A DNA stretch of 37,697 nt from an uncultured Muribaculaceae bacterium (GTDB lineage: Bacteria > Bacteroidota > Bacteroidia > Bacteroidales > Muribaculaceae). Where the stretch lies: the NCBI GenBank assembly GCA_910586475.1, contig CAJUHM010000019.1, positions 1 to 37,697 on the forward strand, read 5' to 3'. The translations under genes and the position numbers were made by a program. Of the stretch, positions 16,044 to 23,759 are shown in pieces. The notes under the pieces were generated by a model, which saw only the letters and a list, made by a program, of their open reading frames with translations, was not told the DNA's origin and made no database searches. Positions within the stretch are counted from its first letter, which is position 1. The number at the start of each line of letters is the position of its first letter.

Positions 16044-17327
16044 ATGCGTTATTACAGTACTAACGGATCCGAGATAAGTGTTGATCTATGTGAAGCGGTA
16101 ACACGAAGCTTTGCAGCTGACGGAGGTGTCTACATGCCTTTGTCAATTCCAGTCATTCCCCGTGCGCTGTTCAACAATATTTCCGGAATGTCCGTGACTG
16201 ACATAGGCTACGTTGTCGGCAGCTCGTTGTTCGGATCCGACCTCGATCTCGCCCTGATCAACGATATTGTTAAAGAAACGTTCTCCTTTGATATCCCGCT
16301 GAAGAAAATAACCGACCACGTTTACGCTCTTGAACTGTTTCATGGCCCGACAAAAACATTCAAGGATGTCGGAGCGCGCTTCATGGCAAGGATAATAAAC
16401 TGCTTCATCGGCTCAGAGCGCCTAAAGCCGGGACCGATAAATATGCTTGTCGCCACTCAGGGAGACACCGGGTATGCTGTAGCACGCGCATTTGAAAACA
16501 TGCCCGGCGTCAAGGTCTTCATTTTCCATCCGTCGAAAGACTCGGTAAAACTTCCCGAACACATGCGCCATCCGGTTGCCGACAATGTCATTTCAGTTGA
16601 AATTCGCGGGACTCTCGACGATTGTCAGGAATTGGTGCGCCGCGCCTATATTGATCCGGATCTGAACCGGAAACTGAATCTGACATCTGCGAACAGCATC
16701 AATATCGCGCGATTGCTTCCCCAGACATTTTTTTATTTCTATGCCTATTCCAAGCTGAAGGCACTCGGAGAGGAGATGTCGGAATTTGTCGCAGCTATGC
16801 CGTGTGGCAACCTTGGGAATCTTACTGCGGCTCTTTTCGCCAAGCAGATGGGCGTGCCGATCAGAAGGATTATTGCCGCCGGACGCGGCGAACAGCGACT
16901 GTGGGGAGAAATGCTGAATGGCAGGCTCTCAGTCAGCAACCGCGGGCAACGAGCCCTCAACACCAACCTCTCGCGCATAAATGCCCTCATAACCCGCAAC
17001 CCGGCTCTGGCGGAGAATCTTGTCTGTCATACATATTCACCCGAAGAGATTGACCGGACAATAAAACTTTTCCATGACAGTTTCGGCTATATACTCGGGC
17101 GCAACTCTGCTCTTGCGGCAAAATCAATGCTCGACAACAGAAGCGGTGATGAAGTCGGAGTTTTCCTTGCAACAGACCACCCTGAGATGTATGCCGACCA
17201 CCTGAATTCGCTCATCGGGCTAAAACTCTCCTCCGGGAAAACATCGGCCCACTATCGCGACCGTCATATCCCACTCTCCCCTTCACTACCGGCCGTCAAA
17301 AATTTCATTCTTGAACATTCCTGTTAA
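16044..17327 (+). CDS. thrC: Threonine synthase
   Basis: ThrC converts O-phosphohomoserine to threonine with pyridoxal phosphate. The 427-residue protein begins MRYYSTNGSEISVDLCEAV, typical of the family. Lys107 in HGPTKTFKDVGARFMAR is the expected Schiff-base lysine, and TQGDTGYAVARAF supplies the serine/threonine phosphate-contact motif (usually GDTG). SANSINIARLLPQTFFYFYA is the conserved central segment. It has its own promoter at 16014-16022 and is followed after 27 bases by a small conserved gene. thrA and thrB are not in the window, so the pathway is not clustered here beyond the aspartate kinase upstream. Confidence 0.96.
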   Translation: MRYYSTNGSEISVDLCEAVTRSFAADGGVYMPLSIPVIPRALFNNISGMSVTDIGYVVGSSLFGSDLDLALINDIVKETFSFDIPLKKITDHVYALELFHGPTKTFKDVGARFMARIINCFIGSERLKPGPINMLVATQGDTGYAVARAFENMPGVKVFIFHPSKDSVKLPEHMRHPVADNVISVEIRGTLDDCQELVRRAYIDPDLNRKLNLTSANSINIARLLPQTFFYFYAYSKLKALGEEMSEFVAAMPCGNLGNLTAALFAKQMGVPIRRIIAAGRGEQRLWGEMLNGRLSVSNRGQRALNTNLSRINALITRNPALAENLVCHTYSPEEIDRTIKLFHDSFGYILGRNSALAAKSMLDNRSGDEVGVFLATDHPEMYADHLNSLIGLKLSSGKTSAHYRDRHIPLSPSLPAVKNFILEHSC

Positions 17328-17354
17328 TATTTACCCCTCTAAAAACATATGACT

Positions 17355-17717
17355 ATGGCAAGCAAACGTGACCTTAAGAAAAGAATGCATTATATCTGCG
17401 GCGAACTTGCAATGAACTGCATCTTTTCAATGGATTTCATTGAATCGATCGACAGAAATAAAATGGACGACATCATCGTTCGCATCGCATCGCTTCAGCG
17501 CAACAGCATAAACCGGCTGAATTTCTGTTTTGACAGAAAAGCATCCGACTTCGCTTCACGCACAGACTACCGCAAAGCACTGCACACTTACAAAAAGCTG
17601 GCCATCAAATCGCTCTCAAACGAATTCAACCAGAAAGTTGCCGAAATTGTTAAGGATATGAACTCGCTTCTGTCAGCTGAACAGCGTGAAATCAACAAGC
17701 AGGCAGCAAAAAAGTAA
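17355..17717 (+). CDS. Conserved small Bacteroidales protein of unknown function
   Basis: This roughly 120-residue basic, helical protein starts MASKRDLKKRMHYICGELAM, a pattern I associate with a widespread but uncharacterised Bacteroidales family of small cytoplasmic proteins. There is no signal peptide or membrane segment; most of it is predicted alpha-helix with many Lys and Arg. Two ATGs are possible (17349 and 17355); the second gives the better family-like start. It lies 27 bases after thrC and may be co-transcribed. Function unknown. Confidence 0.75.
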   Translation: MASKRDLKKRMHYICGELAMNCIFSMDFIESIDRNKMDDIIVRIASLQRNSINRLNFCFDRKASDFASRTDYRKALHTYKKLAIKSLSNEFNQKVAEIVKDMNSLLSAEQREINKQAAKK

Positions 17718-17829
17718 GCAGCTACGCTGTTTGATTTTAATGCGAATTTTGATTTTATCCCTGCAGAATCAGATCATAGAGCACTGTCGGGAATTGCCTC
17801 TCTCAAATTAAACAAATTCCCAGACAATA

Positions 17830-18372
17830 ATGAATCTGAGCAAATTTCTCTTAAGGATAGCCGGGTGGAAGGTTATAATCTCAGTTCCGGACTACCCTAA
17901 ATGTATTATCTGTGTTGCTCCTCACACGAGCAATTGGGATTTCATCATCGGAAAGCTCGCCTATGCATCTATTGGCAGAAAGGCTGGCTTTCTGATGAAG
18001 AGTTCATGGTTTTTCTTCCCGTTAGGATTGCTGTTCAAAGCACTTGGCGGTGTGCCGGTTGAGCGTGGCAAGAAGGGATATTCGCTTGTTGAGCAACTGA
18101 TAGCCCGATTCAACTCTACGGACAGGCTGACACTTGCAATCACACCGGAAGGGACGAGATCAAGAAACTCAAACTGGCATACAGGTTTTCTAAGAATTGC
18201 CTATGCCGCAGATGTGAATATAGCGCTTGGTGCGATCGATTTTGAAAAAAAAGAGGTCACAATCACCGAAACATATTCCCCCACCGGCGATATTGACGAG
18301 GATATGAAGCAGATCAAAGCCTATTACAAAGGCTTCTGCGGAAAGTATCCAGAAAAATTCTCCACAGAATAA
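17830..18372 (+). CDS. PlsC-like lysophospholipid/glycerol acyltransferase
   Basis: The 180-residue protein belongs to the PlsC/LPLAT acyltransferase superfamily, which acylates lysophospholipids or related acceptors at the inner membrane. The catalytic H-x4-D is His32-Asp37 (APHTSNWDFIIGKL), and the acceptor-binding PEGTRSR motif is at 106-112. Between them lies the hydrophobic WFFFPLGLLFKALGGVPVERG segment seen in the family. It is shorter than classical PlsC (about 240 residues), matching the compact forms common in Bacteroidetes. Its substrate is unknown. The 112-base gap before it shows no strong promoter motif. Confidence 0.87.
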   Translation: MNLSKFLLRIAGWKVIISVPDYPKCIICVAPHTSNWDFIIGKLAYASIGRKAGFLMKSSWFFFPLGLLFKALGGVPVERGKKGYSLVEQLIARFNSTDRLTLAITPEGTRSRNSNWHTGFLRIAYAADVNIALGAIDFEKKEVTITETYSPTGDIDEDMKQIKAYYKGFCGKYPEKFSTE

Positions 18373-18422
18373 GCTGCGATTCGGTATCTTTTAAATCTCA
18401 CGCAATAACGCATCATAAAAAT

Positions 18423-19211
18423 ATGCCTGTTCAGGACCTGAATGTGGCGCTCCTGCCCCTCGACATCCGCTTTGCTGACAAAAAGGCAAATCTTGACATG
18501 GTCTGCAAACGAATCCATGACCTTCCTGAGGGAACCGATCTTGTCGTGCTGCCCGAAATGTTCAACGTCGGATTCGGTGACTTTCCCGAAGGAGTCGGCT
18601 CTGTCGCCGAATCTGATGACGGACTCACGATCGAAACAATCAAACAGCTCTCGCTCGAACGGTCGATTGCCATCTGCGGTGGGTTCATCGGAAAGTCCGG
18701 CAGTGAAGTTTATAACAGATGTTTTTTTGTGGCCGAAGGCAAACCACTGGGTTTCTACAACAAACGCCATCTATTCTACGGGCCTGAATCGGCAATGTTC
18801 GCGCCCGGTTCGACGCAGCCACCTATTATAGAATATAAAAGCTGGCGTATAAGACCATTTATCTGTTTTGATCTACGCTTCCCGGTATGGTCTCGGTCCG
18901 TCGGCAACAACTTCGACATAATGATTTTTATTGCAAACTGGCCCCACGCCCGCTATCATGCCTGGCGGCAGCTGTCAGTAGCCCGCGCAATCGAGAATCA
19001 GGCAATCGTGCTCTCATGCAATCGCGAAGGTGAAGATTTTTACGGCAAATATGAACGCGGCGACTCACTTATAATCAATTCAAGCGGTTTTGAAATCGGC
19101 CGAACGGCAGACGATGGAACTGAAATCGCAACCTTATCGTTTGAGTCATTCAACTCCGACCGCAAAACGCTTCAGCCCTGGAGATCTGCCGATGCATTCG
19201 AATTGAAGTAA
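18423..19211 (+). CDS. Carbon-nitrogen hydrolase (YafV/omega-amidase-like)
   Basis: This 262-residue nitrilase-superfamily enzyme carries the complete Glu-Lys-Cys triad: Glu45 (VVLPEMFNVGF), Lys114 (FYNKRHLFYG) and Cys148 (PFICFDLRFP). The LPEMFNVGF, YNKRHLF and ANWPHARYHAWRQL patterns are closest to the YafV/omega-amidase group, which hydrolyses alpha-ketoglutaramate or similar amides as metabolite repair. No other domain is present. It follows the PlsC-like gene by 50 bases on the same strand. The exact substrate is inferred, not shown. Confidence 0.87.
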   Translation: MPVQDLNVALLPLDIRFADKKANLDMVCKRIHDLPEGTDLVVLPEMFNVGFGDFPEGVGSVAESDDGLTIETIKQLSLERSIAICGGFIGKSGSEVYNRCFFVAEGKPLGFYNKRHLFYGPESAMFAPGSTQPPIIEYKSWRIRPFICFDLRFPVWSRSVGNNFDIMIFIANWPHARYHAWRQLSVARAIENQAIVLSCNREGEDFYGKYERGDSLIINSSGFEIGRTADDGTEIATLSFESFNSDRKTLQPWRSADAFELK

Positions 19212-19254
19212 CACTCTACACAGGCAATTATTTTGTTACTTTGGCGGATTATTG

Positions 19255-19262
19255 TATTTTTG
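19255..19262 (+). promoter_or_regulatory. Promoter -7 motif (TATTTTTG) of the WG-repeat gene
   Basis: TATTTTTG follows TTTG (19232-19235) at a 19-base spacing; the ATG lies 24 bases further on. Confidence 0.65.
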
Positions 19263-19286
19263 TAGAGCAGAATTGTTAGAAAAGAA

Positions 19287-21116
19287 ATGAAACGAACCAT
19301 AATCAGCGCACTTGCAGGCGCAATTATCCTCTGCGGAGCAGAGGTCTACGCCCAGAACACTATCATTCGTCCCCAGTCGCAGAAGAACATACACAAACCT
19401 GCATACAGCGTGCGCAGCACATCAAAACGCACAACACCCCGTCAGACCACACCGTCGACAGAAACCGTCTACAAGAAACTCGCTGAACAGTATTCCTGGA
19501 ACAGCGAATTGTCCGACGGAATGATTCTCGTCTCCAACGGAGATAAGTTCGGGTTTGTCAATAGACTCGGAGAGGTATCAATTCCTCTGATTTTCGACGG
19601 AGGCACCGACTTCGAGGATGGCGAAGCTGTAGTGGTCGTTGATGACAAGTATGGGGTTATTGACCGATCCGGAGGATATATCCTGTATGCGGAATATGAC
19701 TATATCCATCCTATTTCAGAAGGTTTTTATTGCGTGAAAAAAGGCGATAAGTGGGGATATGTTGACAAACATGGCATTGAGCTCACCAAACTTGTCTACG
19801 ACGATGCAGCTCCTTTCGTCGGAGGACTCGGCGTTGTCAAATCCGGAACAAAATACGGAGTTGTTGACAAAGCCGGGAATGAAATCATTCCGGTTATCTT
19901 CGAGGAAATCGGCGTCGATGACAATGCGATGCCGATCGAAGTCAGGCTTCACGGCCGTACAGCAGCCATTGACAGCACCCAGAATGTAAACTACGCGCTG
20001 CTCTACGATGAACTATCCGACTTCGGAAAACTCGGGCCAAAAGATATTGCGCTTGTAAAGGTCAACGGTTCCTACGGCATTATCAACCGAAAAATGCAAG
20101 AGGTTGTCGAACCGCGCTATCAGTTTATCGCACCGTTCCGCCACGGATTCGCCAGAGTGAACCGAAACGGGAGATACAATTTCATCACTCCCGAAGGCAA
20201 GGAGATTTCAACTAAAGGATTTGATGACGCATATGACTTTGCCGGTGAATATGCAATTGTAACGCGCGGCGGCAACCGCGGTGTTGTCGACGGTAGCGGC
20301 TCCTTTCAGGCAGTAGCTTTTGAACACGGCATCGGAGTTGTCAAGAAAAACGGATTGTTGCGGATCATCACATTCGGCGGTGTTCCGGTCAATGACCTCC
20401 TCTATGATGAAATCAATCCTTTTGTCAATGACCGTGCAATTGTCAAGCGTGCCGGCAATTACGGATTCATAGACACTGATGGCTACGAGGCAGTCAAACC
20501 ACTCTATTCCGAAGTGATTGACTTCGATGGCGAAGTGGCTCGGGTAAGAATGAACGGGTCATGGGGGCTGATTGACAAATCTGGACAATACCTCGCCCCT
20601 GCTGTCTACGACAAAATCGAACCATTCATCGAGGACCTCGCACGTGTAGAACGCGCTCGTCGTTTCGGATTCATTGACCGCAAAGGACACGAACAGGTCC
20701 ACGCCGACTACGACCGTATTTCCCTGTTCGAGGAAAGCGATCTGGCCCGCACGGTAAAGAGCGGCAAATCCGGGCTTGTCGATAAGATGGGCCGCGAAAG
20801 AGTTATTGCGACTTACGACTCGATCGCGCCCTTCTCCTGCGGACTTTATGCCGTATCGATTGACGGAAAGGCAGGCTATATCTTTCCTGACGGAAAGACT
20901 GCCATAAAATTCAAATATGACGAAACCGGTCCGTTTGTCGACGGACTCGCCCCGGTAAGGAAGAAAGATAAATGGGGAGTAATCGACACAGATGGCCACA
21001 CTGTGATTCCGATCAAATATGATCCGATCAAGGACCTGCGTGGCCCGGTCATTACGGTTGTAAAAAACGGCGAGCAGACTCAATATGACCGCGCCGGAAA
21101 GAAAATCAAAGACTGA
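19287..21116 (+). CDS. Exported WG-repeat protein
   Basis: After a signal peptide (MKRTIISALAGAIILCGAEV, cleavage near YAQ) and a Thr/Arg-rich linker (about 24-70), the protein consists of about 13 tandem WG repeats of roughly 45 residues. Each repeat ends in a unit like KYGVIDRSG, KWGYVDKHG, KYGVVDKAG, NYGFIDTDG, SWGLIDKSG or KWGVIDTDG, followed by a strand such as PLIFDGGTDF or VYDKIEPF. The family builds repeated beta units and is common in Bacteroidetes; no enzyme activity is known. Some central repeats are degenerate (SYGIINRKM, RYNFITPEG, GLLRIITFGG). It has its own promoter. It is predicted to be periplasmic or surface-exposed; its partner is unknown. Confidence 0.9.
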   Translation: MKRTIISALAGAIILCGAEVYAQNTIIRPQSQKNIHKPAYSVRSTSKRTTPRQTTPSTETVYKKLAEQYSWNSELSDGMILVSNGDKFGFVNRLGEVSIPLIFDGGTDFEDGEAVVVVDDKYGVIDRSGGYILYAEYDYIHPISEGFYCVKKGDKWGYVDKHGIELTKLVYDDAAPFVGGLGVVKSGTKYGVVDKAGNEIIPVIFEEIGVDDNAMPIEVRLHGRTAAIDSTQNVNYALLYDELSDFGKLGPKDIALVKVNGSYGIINRKMQEVVEPRYQFIAPFRHGFARVNRNGRYNFITPEGKEISTKGFDDAYDFAGEYAIVTRGGNRGVVDGSGSFQAVAFEHGIGVVKKNGLLRIITFGGVPVNDLLYDEINPFVNDRAIVKRAGNYGFIDTDGYEAVKPLYSEVIDFDGEVARVRMNGSWGLIDKSGQYLAPAVYDKIEPFIEDLARVERARRFGFIDRKGHEQVHADYDRISLFEESDLARTVKSGKSGLVDKMGRERVIATYDSIAPFSCGLYAVSIDGKAGYIFPDGKTAIKFKYDETGPFVDGLAPVRKKDKWGVIDTDGHTVIPIKYDPIKDLRGPVITVVKNGEQTQYDRAGKKIKD

Positions 21117-21201
21117 CATAGCCGCGTAACGTAGGCCTACGAGTTTTCAACACTTATAGTATCTTTCGGTGAAATAATTTGCAGGATTCGGAAAGCGTTG
21201 C

Positions 21202-21209
21202 TAATTTTG
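21202..21209 (+). promoter_or_regulatory. Promoter -7 motif (TAATTTTG) of the DUF3127 gene
   Basis: TAATTTTG follows TTTG (21178-21181) at 20 bases; the ATG is 44 bases downstream. Confidence 0.65.
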
Positions 21210-21253
21210 TCAAAACAATAATACAATAAAGACATTAAAATCATTCCTACAAA

Positions 21254-21631
21254 ATGGAAATTAAAGGAAAAATCATAGTTGCACTGCCTGAAATCACAGG
21301 CGTTTCAAAAACCGGCAACAGCTGGAAAAAACGTGAATATGTTCTGGAAACCCAGGAAACATATCCCAAGAAAGTCCATTTCGACTTCTTTGGCGAACGT
21401 GCTGACCAATATCCCCTCGCAGTCGGAGACGACATCACTCTTAGCTTCGACATCGAAAGCCGCGAGTACAATGGCCGCTGGTACACCAGCATCCGCGGAT
21501 GGAGAGCCGAGAAAAACGGAGCTGCTCAGATCTCGCAGCCGGGTATGCCCCCGATCGACCCCAATATGCCCCCTGCTCCACCGTTCAACGCAATGCCTTC
21601 AGCCGGAGGCGACGAGGATCTTCCTTTCTGA
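21254..21631 (+). CDS. DUF3127 protein with SSB-like acidic C-terminal tip
   Basis: This 125-residue protein matches the Bacteroidetes DUF3127 family: the N-terminal ~85 residues (GKIIVALPEITGVSKTGNSW; KKVHFDFFGERADQYPLAVG; SFDIESREYNGRWYTSIRGW) look like an OB-fold. A Pro/Met-rich flexible linker follows, then the C-terminus GGDEDLPF. That acidic tip ending in an aromatic Phe closely resembles the DDDIPF tip of single-stranded DNA-binding protein. By analogy it may bind DNA or dock DNA-repair proteins, but this is inference. It has its own promoter and is followed by a strong terminator at 21668-21706. Confidence 0.88.
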   Translation: MEIKGKIIVALPEITGVSKTGNSWKKREYVLETQETYPKKVHFDFFGERADQYPLAVGDDITLSFDIESREYNGRWYTSIRGWRAEKNGAAQISQPGMPPIDPNMPPAPPFNAMPSAGGDEDLPF

Positions 21632-21666
21632 TATGCATAAATACCAATCATAGTCATAAAACATAC

Positions 21667-21706
21667 AAAGGGCTTGACAGGCACTCGTGCTGTCAGGCCC
21701 TTTTTT
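21667..21706 (+). terminator. Rho-independent terminator after the DUF3127 gene
   Basis: AAAGGGCTTGACAG (21667-21680) pairs with CTGTCAGGCCCTTT (21690-21703) with one G-U pair and a 9-base loop, followed by TTTTTT. It ends only 12 bases before the fucosidase ATG, so it may act as a leader hairpin for that gene. Confidence 0.85.
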
Positions 21707-21718
21707 AATCATCACATC

Positions 21719-23014
21719 ATGAAAAAACTACTTCTGACCTCATGCCTGTCTCTGCTGACCGCCACTTCTTCAATGGCCGCTTATGAGCCGACGCAAGAAA
21801 TTATTGAAGCACGGAAAGAATTTGCCGATCATGGATTCGGAATTTTCATCCACTGGGGAGTCTACAGTATGTTCGCACAAGGCGAATGGTATCTCAACAG
21901 CGGCATATCTGCCGAAGAATACGCAAAATGCGCATCCGCGTTCTACCCTGCCAACTTCAACGCAGCCGAATGGGTCTCCGCCATAAAAAACGCCGGCGCG
22001 AAGTATATCTGCTTCACATCTCGTCATCATGACGGATTCTCGATGTGGGACACCAATGAATCGGACTACAACATAGTGGATGCGACCCCGTTTAAGCGCG
22101 ACATCATCCGCGAACTTGCCGATGAATGCCACAAACAGGGCATCAAACTCCATCTCTATTATTCACATATCGACTGGGGTCGCGAGGATTATCCAAAGGG
22201 ACGCACAGGCCTCCGCACAGGCATTGATCCAAGCAAATCAGACTGGGTCGGCTATTACGGTTTCATGAACCGTCAGCTGACGGAGCTCCTCACCAACTAC
22301 GGCGAGATCGGAGCAATATGGTTTGACGGCCACTGGGATCATGACGAGGACAGCGTGCCGTTCGACTGGAAGCTCGAAGAGCAATATGCAATGATCCACC
22401 GCCTGCAGCCTGGATGTCTTGTCGGCAACAACCACCATATCGCCCCCTACGAAGGCGAGGATATACAGATTTTCGAACGAGATCTGCCGGGGGAGAACAC
22501 AGCAGGACTATCCGGTCAGGAAATTTCCCCCCTGCCTCTCGAAACCTGTCAGACGATGAACGGAATGTGGGGATATAAAGTTGCCGATCAAAACTACAAG
22601 GACACGCCCACCCTTATTCGCTATCTTGTAAAAGCTGCTGGGATGGGAGCCAACCTTCTGCTCAACGTAGGTCCGCAACCCAGCGGCGAACTGCCAGCAA
22701 CGGCCCTCGCCCGAATGAAAGAAATAGGAGAATGGATGAAGATCTACGGCGAAACTTTTTATGCGACCACAGCTGGTGATTTCCCCGCACAGGAGTGGGG
22801 AACATCAACACGTAAGGGCAACAAGCTCTACCTCCATGTCATGACTCCGGCCAACAACGAAATCTATGTTCCGGTTAAGCGGAAGGTCAGAAAGGCAGTC
22901 GAATTTATCGACCGCACCCCTGTTGAATATACTCGCACCAAAGAGGGCATCGTCATCAGACTTAAAGAAAAGCCCACTGCAGTCGACTACGTTATCGAAC
23001 TTGAGACACTCTGA
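21719..23014 (+). CDS. Alpha-L-fucosidase, GH29 family
   Basis: The enzyme removes terminal alpha-L-fucose from glycans such as mucin. The 431-residue protein has a signal peptide (about 1-20, ending SSMA) and a GH29 catalytic domain: the N-terminal active-site strand FGIFIHWGVYSMFAQGEWY (40-58), SRHHDGFSMWD (101-111) and the nucleophile Asp203 in AIWFDGHWDHD. The acid/base Glu is not assigned; candidates lie in the 255-270 region (FERDLPGE). MGANLLLNVGPQPSGELP is the usual C-terminal hallmark of the domain. There is no extra carbohydrate-binding module. The frame is open from 21674 inside the terminator, but ATG 21719 with its signal peptide is the proper start. cutC follows 4 bases after its stop. 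Confidence 0.94.
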   Translation: MKKLLLTSCLSLLTATSSMAAYEPTQEIIEARKEFADHGFGIFIHWGVYSMFAQGEWYLNSGISAEEYAKCASAFYPANFNAAEWVSAIKNAGAKYICFTSRHHDGFSMWDTNESDYNIVDATPFKRDIIRELADECHKQGIKLHLYYSHIDWGREDYPKGRTGLRTGIDPSKSDWVGYYGFMNRQLTELLTNYGEIGAIWFDGHWDHDEDSVPFDWKLEEQYAMIHRLQPGCLVGNNHHIAPYEGEDIQIFERDLPGENTAGLSGQEISPLPLETCQTMNGMWGYKVADQNYKDTPTLIRYLVKAAGMGANLLLNVGPQPSGELPATALARMKEIGEWMKIYGETFYATTAGDFPAQEWGTSTRKGNKLYLHVMTPANNEIYVPVKRKVRKAVEFIDRTPVEYTRTKEGIVIRLKEKPTAVDYVIELETL

Positions 23015-23018
23015 CATA

Positions 23019-23759
23019 ATGAAGAGAAAACTTGAAATTTGTTGCGGTGACATCAACAGTGTCATCGCAGCAGACCAGGGCGGCGCAGACCGTGTTGAAC
23101 TTTGCTCCGGTCTGGAAGCGGGTGGTCTGACACCAAGTATCGGAATGGTCCGCAAGGCAGTCGAGGCCTGCCGGAACGCCAGAGTTCATGTACTTGTCCG
23201 TCCGCGCCCGGGAGACTTCCTCTATAATCAAGCCGAAATTGATGTGATGCGTGATGACGTTGCAGCAATCCGCGAATCCGGAGCCGCCGGAGTTGTCATC
23301 GGAGCGCTCACTCCCGACGGAGGGATTGATCTCGCAACCTGCCGGAAACTGATCGAGGCAGCCAGTGGCGTCTCAGTCACCTTCCATCGTGCGTTTGACA
23401 TGACAGCAGATCCTGAAACGGCACTTGAAGAGATAATTGCCCTTGGTTGCAATCGAATTCTGACCTCAGGCTGCGCCCCGACACTTCTCGAGGGTGCAAA
23501 AAGGATAAAGTCTCTGCTTAAAGTCGCAGCTGACAGAATCATCCTTCTTGGCGGATGCGGTGTCAGTCCGGACAACGCCCGCTCCATTCTCGACCAGACG
23601 GGACTGATGGAACTCCACGCCTCTGCACGATCGGCAGTCGCAAGTCGGATGTCGTTCAGAAACCGGGTTGTTTCCATGGGCAAGCCTGGCGAAGATGAGT
23701 TTTCAGTAATGGAAACTGACATTGACAAAGTCAAACAACTTGTTGAAATACTAAAATGA
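23019..23759 (+). CDS. cutC: CutC family protein (copper homeostasis)
   Basis: The 246-residue protein is a CutC-type TIM barrel: MKRKLEICCGDINSVIAADQ, then GGADRVELCSGLEAGGLTPS, HVLVRPRPGDFLY, GVVIGALTPDGGIDL and VTFHRAFDMT. The family was linked to copper tolerance in E. coli, but the enzymatic role is unsettled, and in Bacteroidetes its gene often travels with glycan-degrading genes. It lies 4 bases after the fucosidase and overlaps the following gene by 4 bases (ATGA), so all three are translated from one message. Confidence 0.93.
   Translation: MKRKLEICCGDINSVIAADQGGADRVELCSGLEAGGLTPSIGMVRKAVEACRNARVHVLVRPRPGDFLYNQAEIDVMRDDVAAIRESGAAGVVIGALTPDGGIDLATCRKLIEAASGVSVTFHRAFDMTADPETALEEIIALGCNRILTSGCAPTLLEGAKRIKSLLKVAADRIILLGGCGVSPDNARSILDQTGLMELHASARSAVASRMSFRNRVVSMGKPGEDEFSVMETDIDKVKQLVEILK

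Noticed and set aside
20559..21119. Minus-strand open frame of 186 codons opposite the WG-repeat gene
   Set aside because: It mirrors the repeat gene and has no independent promoter or domain.
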